Positions 41,709 to 48,469 of a stretch of 48,469 nucleotides of DNA are shown here, one piece after another. Origin of the DNA: SYIM01 sp041182885 (lineage in GTDB: Bacteria > Pseudomonadota > Gammaproteobacteria > Burkholderiales > Burkholderiaceae_E); assembly GCA_049423065.1 (NCBI GenBank), contig JBMSQB010000031.1, positions 1 through 48,469 of the forward strand, written 5' to 3'. A program made the translations under genes and the position numbers. Under the pieces are notes generated by a model. The model was not told where the DNA came from, searched no databases, and saw nothing but the letters and a program-made list of their open reading frames with translations. Position 1 is the stretch's first letter. Every line of letters starts with the position of its first letter.

Positions 41709-44429
41709 GTGAATTCAATCGGCGTCTGGCTGCGGGGGGTGCTGCACCGCTGGCTGAAGCTGCGCGGGACGGGGCGCCATCCCATGCAGCAGCGGATGGG
41801 CATGCGCGGGTCGATGAACGCGATCTCCCCGGATGCGGGCGCGCGCCTTGCCCGCGGCGCGCGGTGGCCGATCGAGCGGCTGTTTGCCGAACTGCACGCG
41901 CATCCGCTGGGGCTGACCGCGCGCGAAGCGACGGCGCGTGCGCGCCGATACGGCCCCAATGCCCTGCCGCGCGAGCCCGCGTGGTATCGATGGCTCCAGC
42001 CGCTGAGAAGCGTCGCGAGCCCGTTCAATCTGCTGCTTGCGCTCCTTGCAGCGCTCGCCTGGCTGGCCAAGGATGCGCGGGCGGCGGGGGTGATCGGGGT
42101 GATGGTGCTGCTCTCGGGCGTTCTTCGGCTCTTTCAGGAGCAGCGGGCGCAGACTGCGCTCGCCCGCCTCGCAAAAATGGTGCACAGCACGTCGACCGTG
42201 CTGCGCCGGCCTGCCGCGCATGGGGCCGATGCCCAGCCAAGGTCGATCGAAATCGCGATCGAGGCGCTGGTCCCCGGGGACGTTGTGCTGCTGGCGGCGG
42301 GCGACATCGTGCCTGCCGACTGCAGGCTGATCGATTCTCGGCAGCTGTTTGTGGCGCAGGCGAGCCTCACCGGCGAGTCGCTGCCGGTTGAAAAGGACGC
42401 GCGGCATGGCGACCCGCCCGCTGCGGGCCTGCTCACCGAGCCGGCACTGGTGTTTCAGGGGACCACCGTGGTGTCCGGTGCAGCCAGCGCCCTGGTCCTC
42501 GCCACGGGTTCCTCGACGCTGTTTGGCTCGCTCGCGCTGTCGGCAGCCGCCCAGCATCCCGCGAGCGATCCCTTGCAGCAGGAGATGAACCGGATCGGGC
42601 TCCTTCTGCTTGGCATTGCGTCGGTCATGGTGCCGCTGGTGTTTCTGGTCAATGGATTCCTGCGGGGCGACTGGGCCGGGGCGTTTCTGTTCGCGTTGTC
42701 GGTCGCTGTCGGTCTTACGCCCGAGATGCTGCCCATGGTGGTCACGGCGGCGCTCGCGAAGGGCGCGGTCGATCTCTCCCGGCGAGAGGTGGTGGTACGG
42801 CGGCTTGATGCGATTCAGGCGCTCGGGGCCATGGATGTCCTGTGCATCGACAAGACGGGCACGCTCACCGAGGACCGGATCGTGCTCGATCGTCATCTGG
42901 ATCCGGCGGGTAACGAGTCCGACGACGTCTACCAGCTCGCCTGGCTGAACAGCAGCTATCAGACGGGGTTGCGCAGTGCGCTCGATCGCGCGGTGCTGGG
43001 CCATGCGGATGCGCGGTCATCGGCATTGAGAGACACACGCTGGCGGCCACTGGATGAAATCCCCTTTGACTTTGAACGTCGCCGGCTCTCCGTGGTGCTG
43101 GAGGGCGACGGTGCCGGGCGGTGGCTGATCTGCAAGGGCGCAGTGGAAGAGGTGTTGGGCTGCTGCACCAGGGTTCGCCTGGCTGGGTCGGACCGCCCGC
43201 TTGACGAGGTCGAGCGGGCTGCGGCGCGAGCCCGTGTGGCGGAACTTGAGCGGGATGGCTTGCGCGTGGTCGCAATCGCCGAGCGCCCGATCGATCGATC
43301 ACAGACTCGCTTTGGGCGCGATGACGAATCGAATCTGACATTGGCCGGGTTTATCGCCTTTCTGGATCCGCCGCGCGAGAGCGCAGCCCCTGCGCTCGAT
43401 GCGCTCGCAGCGCATGGCATACGAATCATCGTGCTGACCGGTGATAGCGAGACCGTGACGGCAAGTGTGTGCGCGCGGGTGGGTCTGCATTCGCCGTCGA
43501 TTCTGACCGGGTCGCAGGTGGATGCGATGCAGGATAAGGAACTGGCCTGCGCCTTCGACCAGGCCCGGGTAGCGGCCCGGCTCACGCCGCACCAGAAGGA
43601 GCGGATCGTGACTGTGCTGCGCAACGCCGGGCATACGGTGGGTTTTCTCGGCGACGGTATCAACGACGCGCCGGCGCTGCGTGCGGCCGATGTGGGCATC
43701 TCGGTGGATACCGCAGTGGACATCGCTCGCGAGGCGGCTGACGTGGTGCTGCTCCAGAAGAGTCTTCTGGTGATTGATGCCGGGGTGATGTTGGGCCGCG
43801 CTGCGCTTTGCAACATGAACCGCTATCTGCGGATGGCAGCGAGCTCCAATTTCGGCAATGTGCTGTCGGTGCTGGTGGCGAGCGCGTTTCTTCCGTTTCT
43901 GCCGATGCTGCCCATCCAGCTGCTGGTGCAGAACCTTCTATACGACCTGTCTCAGGTAGCGCTGCCGTTTGATCGGGTCGAGCCCGAGCTGGTCGCTGCG
44001 CCTCGCCGCTGGGATCCCGGCGAATTGAAGCGTTTCATGCTGATGTCGGGACCAGTGAGCTCGCTCTTCGACCTGTTCGCGTTCGGCGTCCTGGCTGGGG
44101 TGCTGCAGGTTGCCACCGTTGAGCATCAGGCCTTGTTCCAGTCGGCCTGGTTGATGCTCGGACTGGCCACGCAGGTGCTGGTGGTTCAGCTGATGCGGGC
44201 ACCGGAACTGCCGCTTCTTCAGCAGCGGGCAGCCTGGCCTGTGACGCTAGCGTCGCTCGCCGTGCTGCTCGCCGGGCTGTGGCTGCCGTTTGGACCGCTC
44301 GCAGCGGTCTTCGGCCTGGCGCCCCCGCCCCCCGCCTGGTTTGCCTGGATGGCGCTGCTGCTGGTCGGATATCTGGTGGTGATGATGCCAGTCAGGCGCA
44401 GGCTGGCGGCCGTTGCGCACCAGCATTGA
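41709..44429 (+). CDS. P-type ATPase, MgtA/MgtB-like Mg2+ transporter
   Basis: The protein of about 906 residues is a P-type ATPase. It has the phosphorylation motif DKTGTLT (D381 from the GTG start), the actuator TGES in ASLTGESLPVEK, TM4 VGLTPEMLPMVVTAALAKGA and hinge GDGINDAPAL. VGLTPEMLPM with NLLYDLSQVALPFD in the membrane domain is typical of Mg2+ type IIIB pumps. The start is uncertain: GTG at 41709 gives an amphipathic leader NSIGVWLRGVLHRWLKLRG like that of MgtA, while ATGs at 41610 and 41814 are alternatives. It overlaps the convergent dehydrogenase gene by 38 bases. Confidence 0.88.
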   Translation: MNSIGVWLRGVLHRWLKLRGTGRHPMQQRMGMRGSMNAISPDAGARLARGARWPIERLFAELHAHPLGLTAREATARARRYGPNALPREPAWYRWLQPLRSVASPFNLLLALLAALAWLAKDARAAGVIGVMVLLSGVLRLFQEQRAQTALARLAKMVHSTSTVLRRPAAHGADAQPRSIEIAIEALVPGDVVLLAAGDIVPADCRLIDSRQLFVAQASLTGESLPVEKDARHGDPPAAGLLTEPALVFQGTTVVSGAASALVLATGSSTLFGSLALSAAAQHPASDPLQQEMNRIGLLLLGIASVMVPLVFLVNGFLRGDWAGAFLFALSVAVGLTPEMLPMVVTAALAKGAVDLSRREVVVRRLDAIQALGAMDVLCIDKTGTLTEDRIVLDRHLDPAGNESDDVYQLAWLNSSYQTGLRSALDRAVLGHADARSSALRDTRWRPLDEIPFDFERRRLSVVLEGDGAGRWLICKGAVEEVLGCCTRVRLAGSDRPLDEVERAAARARVAELERDGLRVVAIAERPIDRSQTRFGRDDESNLTLAGFIAFLDPPRESAAPALDALAAHGIRIIVLTGDSETVTASVCARVGLHSPSILTGSQVDAMQDKELACAFDQARVAARLTPHQKERIVTVLRNAGHTVGFLGDGINDAPALRAADVGISVDTAVDIAREAADVVLLQKSLLVIDAGVMLGRAALCNMNRYLRMAASSNFGNVLSVLVASAFLPFLPMLPIQLLVQNLLYDLSQVALPFDRVEPELVAAPRRWDPGELKRFMLMSGPVSSLFDLFAFGVLAGVLQVATVEHQALFQSAWLMLGLATQVLVVQLMRAPELPLLQQRAAWPVTLASLAVLLAGLWLPFGPLAAVFGLAPPPPAWFAWMALLLVGYLVVMMPVRRRLAAVAHQH

Positions 44430-45306
44430 GGCCCGCGAGTTGCTCGGCATGAGCGACGGTGGCGATGTAGTCATCGGCTCCCCGGCCGCCAGCGATCAGC
44501 GCCTCGTACATCTGCCGCATCTGGGCGGCAAGCGGCACCGGCGCGCGGTATTGCGCCGACGCCTCGAGAATCAGATCGAGATCCTTCGCCATCTGCTCAC
44601 ACGAAAACGTGGAGCGATAGTCGCGGTTGGAAAGCGGGGGCGTCTTGTAGCGCACCATCGGTGAGCCCACGGCGCTTTCGCTGATGACGTCCAACATCTG
44701 CTGCCAGTCCAGTCCGCCCTTTTCGCCAAGTGCAAGCGCTTCGCCCAGCATGCCGGCCGACACGGCGATCATCAGGTTGATCACCAGCTTGAGCGTTCGC
44801 GCCTGCTCATCGGGGCCCACCAGAAAAATTCGCTTTGAGAAATGCGCGAGGAGCGGCTCGACCACAGCGAAATCAGCCGATGCGCCGGACGCAAATGCGG
44901 TGAGCTGAGCGGCTTCGGCGAGCACCGGGTTACCCGAGACCGCCACGCGCAGGTAGCGCCGACCGAGCTCGTGCGCGCGCGCCGCGACGTCGGCCGACGC
45001 AGACGGCGATACCGTGCTGGTGTCGACAAAGATCGCGTTCTCTTGCAGGTGCGCGAGTACGCCATCAGGCGATCGACCTACGGCAAGCAAAGCCCGATCG
45101 TCGGGCAGTGAACTGAACACGACGTCGGCTGCGCTGCACACCTGCGCGATGGAGGTCGCCGGCCTGGCGCCTTGCATAACGAGTGCTGCGAGCGACGCCT
45201 GATCGATGTCGAACGCCACCAGCGTGTGGCCGGCCTTCAGCAGATGCGCCGCCATCGGGCGGCCGAGCTTGCCGCAGCCGATCCAGCCGACCCGAACCGA
45301 CGTCAT
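44392..45306 (-). CDS. NAD(P)-dependent beta-hydroxyacid dehydrogenase (HIBADH family)
   Basis: The 304-residue enzyme has the NAD loop GWIGCGKLGRPMAAHLLKAGH, VFSSLPDD, the substrate loop VAVSGNPVLAEAAQLTAF and the catalytic lysine K173 in TLKLVINLM. It oxidises a beta-hydroxy acid to a semialdehyde or reduces tartronate-type substrates. It overlaps the dioxygenase gene upstream by 4 bases, so both probably act in one pathway. Its 3' end overlaps the convergent ATPase gene. Confidence 0.9.
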   Translation of the reverse strand: MTSVRVGWIGCGKLGRPMAAHLLKAGHTLVAFDIDQASLAALVMQGARPATSIAQVCSAADVVFSSLPDDRALLAVGRSPDGVLAHLQENAIFVDTSTVSPSASADVAARAHELGRRYLRVAVSGNPVLAEAAQLTAFASGASADFAVVEPLLAHFSKRIFLVGPDEQARTLKLVINLMIAVSAGMLGEALALGEKGGLDWQQMLDVISESAVGSPMVRYKTPPLSNRDYRSTFSCEQMAKDLDLILEASAQYRAPVPLAAQMRQMYEALIAGGRGADDYIATVAHAEQLAGLNAGAQRPPACA

Positions 45307-46160
45307 GCACGCGCCATCGTGAAGTCGTAGTGCGCGACGCTGAAGGGGCTATCGCAACGGCCGCCGTCCGGCGCGGTGCCCGCTGGATGGTCAATGAAGT
45401 CGACGATCAGCGAATCTTTCACCCCGAAGACCGCATCGGACTGAAGCCACTGGTCGCCCTTGACGAACAGGTGTGTGGTGATGCTCCGGTAGCCGTCACG
45501 CTGCAGCATGGTGTGGACATGCGCAGGCCGCCAGGGGTGGCGCCCCATCTTTCGCAGCATGCCGCCGACCGGGCCATCCGACGGAATGGTGTAGCTGATC
45601 GGTTTGACCGTACGAAAGGCGTAGCGCCCCTCTCGGTCGGTTTTGACGCGGCCGCGTCCGAACATCTTGCCTTCGGCCGTCTGCACGTCGTAAAGCCCAT
45701 CCACACCGTCGGTTTGCCAGAGATCGATCACCACGCCTTCCACCGGCTTGCCGTCGGTATCTCGCACGGTTCCCGACACGAAGCACGGCATGCCGGGCAG
45801 GCCCTCTGCAATGTTTCCCCAGTGAGGAATCTCGGGGGCGCCCGCCACGAAGAACGGCCCGAAGACGGTGGTGTCGGTGGTACCCGCGGGATTGCGGTGG
45901 TTGATCGCATCCACCAGCATCGATACCCCCAGCGTGTCCGACAGCAGGATGAATTCCTGGCGCTTGTCGTCGCAGCGTTGTCCGGTTTCGGTCAGAAACT
46001 GGATGGCCTGGAACCACTCCGCTTCGGTGGGCTCGATGTCGCGCACAAATGCATGAAGATGCCGGATCAGCGAACTCATGATCTCCTTCAGGCGCGGATC
46101 AGTGCATTGGTTCAGTCGGGCGACGGCAGCGTCGGTCAGGGTGGTTTCGTCGAAGTTCAT
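45303..46160 (-). CDS. Intradiol ring-cleavage dioxygenase, hydroxyquinol 1,2-dioxygenase-like
   Basis: The 285-residue protein is a non-heme Fe(III) dioxygenase. Predicted iron ligands are Y157 (GVDGLYDVQ), Y190 (PISYTIPSDGP), H214 and H216 (WRPAHVHTML). LYDVQ next to the first tyrosine and the N-terminal dimer helix domain resemble hydroxyquinol 1,2-dioxygenase more than catechol 1,2-dioxygenase. It would open 1,2,4-trihydroxybenzene to maleylacetate. No maleylacetate reductase is adjacent; the coupled HIBADH-type gene and the Bug gene nearby are the only partners seen. Confidence 0.9.
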   Translation of the reverse strand: MNFDETTLTDAAVARLNQCTDPRLKEIMSSLIRHLHAFVRDIEPTEAEWFQAIQFLTETGQRCDDKRQEFILLSDTLGVSMLVDAINHRNPAGTTDTTVFGPFFVAGAPEIPHWGNIAEGLPGMPCFVSGTVRDTDGKPVEGVVIDLWQTDGVDGLYDVQTAEGKMFGRGRVKTDREGRYAFRTVKPISYTIPSDGPVGGMLRKMGRHPWRPAHVHTMLQRDGYRSITTHLFVKGDQWLQSDAVFGVKDSLIVDFIDHPAGTAPDGGRCDSPFSVAHYDFTMARA

Positions 46161-46247
46161 GAGGCAGTCTCCAGGTCGGCAGGCCGGGGAAGACTACCGA
46201 TCTGGAACCGATCAGGCAAGGCAGCCAAAGCGCCGCGTGCGGCCGCT

Positions 46248-47255
46248 TCAGCCGCCTTCGTCGACACGGATGCCGTGGCTGCGCGCGAGGTCCTGCCAGC
46301 GACGGGTATCGTCGGCAATGAACCGGGCCATGCCCTGTGGGTCAGGCTGAGCGAGGTCGAGTGCGTCAGCGGCCAGCCGTTCCCGAACAGCCGGCGTGCG
46401 GAGTGCGTCGGCCAGCGCGCCAGCGAGCGCATCGATCAGCGCAGGTGGCGTCCGCGCAGCCGCTGCGAAGCCGAATACATTTCGTACCTCCAGACCCGCC
46501 AATCCCAGCTCACCCATGCCGGGTACCTCCGGCAGCAGTTGGGTGCGGTCGCGGGTGGAGACCGCCAGCGCCCGGATTCGCCCGTCTCTGATGTGCGGCA
46601 GCAGCGCCGGAATGGTGCCGGTCAGCAGGTGAATCTGGCCGCCCACCAGATCGACCACCGCCGGCGCGGTGCCGCGATAGGGAACATGAACGATGGGTGC
46701 GCCGGTTTGCGCGTTGAGCAGCTCGAGCATCAGATGGTTGATGCCGCCTGCGCCGGCCGAGCCATACAGCACCGAGCCCGGACGCTCGCGCGCGCGTCGG
46801 ATCCAGTCAGGCAGGGTGCGGGCATCGGTCTGCGCGCTGCCGGCCCAGAGCAGCGGCCCCGAGGCAATCAGGCCCACGGGCGAGAAATCGGCGAGCGGAT
46901 CGTAGCCCGCTTTCGGATTGACGGCTGCGACAGTGGTGAAGGGCGACGCGACCAGCAGCAGTGTGGTGCCGTCGGGCGGGCTCTGTGCAACGAGCCGCGC
47001 CCCGATTGCGCCCGATGCGCCCGCCCGGTTTTCAACCACCACGGGCCGGGCAAGCGATTGCGCAAGGGCTGGAGCGATCAGCCGTGCGACTGCGTCGGTC
47101 CCGGCGCCCGCCGCAAATGGCACGATGATCCGGATCGGACGGTCCTGCGTCGCGCCCGTCTGTGCGCGGACGGGAATCGCAAAGGGCAGGGCAAGGGTTG
47201 CTGCAAGCAGTTGACGGCGGTGGCGGGCGTATGGCGTGTCAGTGTCTGGGTTCAT
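46248..47255 (-). CDS. Bug/TctC-type periplasmic solute-binding protein (3)
   Basis: The 335-residue protein has a leader with RHRRQLLAATLALPFAIPVRAQ, possibly Tat-dependent, and the Bug pattern RPIRIIVPFAAGAGTDAVARL, VVENRAGASGAIGARL and HVPYRGTAPAVVDLVGGQ. It lies 87 bases upstream of the dioxygenase on the same strand and may deliver the aromatic or dicarboxylic substrate. The start at 47255 overlaps the end of the zinc-ribbon gene by 17 bases. Confidence 0.92.
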   Translation of the reverse strand: MNPDTDTPYARHRRQLLAATLALPFAIPVRAQTGATQDRPIRIIVPFAAGAGTDAVARLIAPALAQSLARPVVVENRAGASGAIGARLVAQSPPDGTTLLLVASPFTTVAAVNPKAGYDPLADFSPVGLIASGPLLWAGSAQTDARTLPDWIRRARERPGSVLYGSAGAGGINHLMLELLNAQTGAPIVHVPYRGTAPAVVDLVGGQIHLLTGTIPALLPHIRDGRIRALAVSTRDRTQLLPEVPGMGELGLAGLEVRNVFGFAAAARTPPALIDALAGALADALRTPAVRERLAADALDLAQPDPQGMARFIADDTRRWQDLARSHGIRVDEGG

Positions 47256-47664
47256 CGGCCGGCCTGTCCTGGGCTGGAAGGGGGGTGTCCCCTGAAGGAT
47301 CGCGGGCAGGGGTCTCCGCTCGCGTCGCGGTTGAAGGCTGCGTTGGAGCTGATGTTGTCGTGGCTCGCGGTGATGGCGTATCGGGGGCTGCGTGGGGGCG
47401 GGTGAGCAGATACATCGACAGGCCGGTGGAGATGCAGAGCGCAATGAAGACCGCGATCGCTGCCGCCAGTCGAGGGCTGTTTCTGCGCTGCCTGGGGGGT
47501 TCCTCGAGCTTCACCGGGAATACAGGCTTTTGTGCCGCGGCACCGCCAGCGGTCGCCTGCAGGGGTTCGACGTCAGCGAATTCTTCCAGCGGTTGTGGGA
47601 AGCGGCACGCGCCGCAGATTCTTGCAGTGGCTTCGATCGGTGCGCCGCAATCGATGCAGTACAT
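47239..47664 (-). CDS. Zinc-ribbon protein with single membrane helix
   Basis: The 141-residue protein opens with a zinc ribbon MYCIDCGAPIEATARICGAC (C3, C6, C17, C20), has a membrane helix at about residues 66-87 (LAAAIAVFIALCISTGLSMYLL) and a Pro/Thr/Ser-rich tail. The ribbon should be cytoplasmic with the tail outside. Function is unknown; zinc-ribbon membrane proteins are often scaffolds. It is 10 bases after another zinc-ribbon gene and overlaps the Bug start. Confidence 0.8.
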   Translation of the reverse strand: MYCIDCGAPIEATARICGACRFPQPLEEFADVEPLQATAGGAAAQKPVFPVKLEEPPRQRRNSPRLAAAIAVFIALCISTGLSMYLLTRPHAAPDTPSPRATTTSAPTQPSTATRAETPARDPSGDTPLPAQDRPADEPRH

Positions 47665-47674
47665 CGCGACGCTC

Positions 47675-48469
47675 TCAGCGGCGCCGCGGCGGAAGGGCCG
47701 ACGGTCGCCTGCCCGGTGCGCTGCCAGCCGTCAGTGTGCGGGTGAGGCCGTCGATCGAGCGGCCGATTTCGTCGATGTCGTGACGCGCTCTGGCGAGACG
47801 TTCAACGACGTCGGGCTCCAGCAGTGTGACGGTCGCCGTCGGCGCCGGTTCGGCGGTGGCGGGCGGCTCAAACGCTTCGGCGGGCTGCTGCAGCGCCGGT
47901 TCCGTCGAGGACAGGTCGACCTGCGGGATGTCGGAGGGCGGAGCGTCGGAAGGCGGAGCGTCGGTCGCCCTCGTTTCGCGCGCTGAATCGGCATCCGGTA
48001 TCGCCTCGCTGGCCGCAGCGTCGGAGGGCGGGGTTGTCTCGGATGGCGCGCCATCCACGGGCAGTGCCGTCGCGGGGGGCGCAGCATCCATGGTCAAGGC
48101 CGTCCCGGGCGACGCTGCATCGGCGGACAGCGCGGTCTCGGACGACGCAGTATCCACCGCCGGGGAAGCGCTCTGGCTCACAGGATCGGTGGGGCTGGGC
48201 AACTCGCCGGAATGGCGTTCCGGATCGGCACCCGCCTCGAGCCGCAGACGGCTGTCGCCTGGCAATGATGGCAGGGGCGACTGTGCGCGCTCGCCTGCCT
48301 GCGGCGTAGCGCAGAACATGCAGAACCGGGCGATTCCGGGAAGTGGCATCGCGCATGCCACGCATGGCAGGAGCAGGCCTTCCGGTTCAGGGGCGGGCGA
48401 TGCAATGTCGCGCTGTCGCGATTCAATCTCCACACCGGGTGAATCAGTGTCGATCGTCGGTGATTCCGC
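47675..48469 (-). CDS. Zinc-ribbon protein with Ser/Pro/Ala-rich repeats (possibly partial at window edge)
   Basis: From the GTG at 48433 the product is 252 residues, with a zinc ribbon C24-x2-C27-x10-C38-x2-C41. A low-complexity Ser/Pro/Ala/Asp middle follows, then a C-terminal helix with charged residues (VVERLARARHDIDEIGRSIDGL). The frame stays open to the window edge for 12 more codons with similar composition, so the true start may lie outside. Residues 89-143 are five 11-residue repeats. Spacing of the four cysteines is the same as in the next gene, suggesting shared origin or partnership. Function is unknown. Confidence 0.65.
   Translation of the reverse strand, partial: AESPTIDTDSPGVEIESRQRDIASPAPEPEGLLLPCVACAMPLPGIARFCMFCATPQAGERAQSPLPSLPGDSRLRLEAGADPERHSGELPSPTDPVSQSASPAVDTASSETALSADAASPGTALTMDAAPPATALPVDGAPSETTPPSDAAASEAIPDADSARETRATDAPPSDAPPSDIPQVDLSSTEPALQQPAEAFEPPATAEPAPTATVTLLEPDVVERLARARHDIDEIGRSIDGLTRTLTAGSAPGRRPSALPPRRR
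48005..48169 (-). repeat. Five 33-base tandem repeats in the zinc-ribbon gene
   Basis: Five in-frame 11-residue units (for example TALSADAASPG, TALTMDAAPPA, TALPVDGAPSE) share an invariant Asp at position 6, usually followed at position 8 by Ala. The DNA units are degenerate but clearly related. They probably form a flexible linker. Unit number may vary between strains. Confidence 0.75.

Noticed and set aside
45183..47405. A 740-residue open frame on the plus strand
   Set aside because: It is antisense to the dehydrogenase, dioxygenase and Bug genes, each with clear catalytic or family motifs.
1..48469. tRNA, rRNA, insertion sequence, integrase or attachment sites
   Set aside because: No such sequence was recognised by eye; the catabolic island has no visible mobile-element boundary.

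Overview
The window is GC-rich, tightly packed chromosomal DNA with no rRNA, tRNA, phage or insertion-sequence genes that I can recognise. The gene content points to a betaproteobacterium, most likely Burkholderiales: a soxCDYZAXB-type thiosulfate oxidation cluster, three orphan Bug/TctC-type periplasmic binding proteins, a protein resembling DUF2863, several family III CoA transferases and an RND pump. Species cannot be decided from the sequence.

Layout. 1-5.2 kb: end of an RND adaptor gene, its HAE1-type RND permease, dnaQ (DNA polymerase III epsilon) and a DUF2863-like protein. 5.3-15.3 kb: a complete Kelly-Friedrich Sox system. A divergent exported thioredoxin is followed by an ArsR-type regulator with three cysteines suited to persulfide sensing, then soxC, D, Y, Z, A, X and B, a TlpA/SoxW-type thioredoxin, a GlcG/HbpS-like protein and a SoxH-like metallo-hydrolase. 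SoxAX and SoxB load and hydrolyse thiosulfate on the SoxYZ carrier, and SoxCD oxidises the bound sulfane sulfur, so complete oxidation to sulfate is predicted. 15.3-22.1 kb: a WYL regulator, an MFS transporter, a large RTX metalloprotease with unusual architecture and internal DNA duplications, a DUF423 membrane protein and a glutathione peroxidase.

22.2-33.6 kb: a catabolic island of acyl-CoA chemistry. It holds two CaiB/BaiF CoA transferases, two crotonases, a P450 with its own 3Fe-4S ferredoxin, a Bug binding protein, an HMG-CoA-lyase-like enzyme, a UxaA-family dehydratase and a pair of acyl-CoA dehydrogenases. Several start/stop overlaps indicate translational coupling. The substrate is unknown; hydroxylation, CoA activation, dehydrogenation, hydration and C-C cleavage of an organic acid would fit.

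33.8-41.6 kb: a SAM-dependent methyltransferase with a clear signal peptide, an APC permease coupled to an NMT1/THI5-like protein, a second Bug protein coupled to an SDR epimerase, a GDSL lipoprotein and an MFS transporter. 41.7-48.5 kb: an MgtA-like P-type ATPase, a beta-hydroxyacid dehydrogenase coupled to a hydroxyquinol 1,2-dioxygenase-like enzyme, a third Bug protein, and two adjacent zinc-ribbon proteins, the last reaching the window edge. No intergenic gap exceeds about 250 bases.
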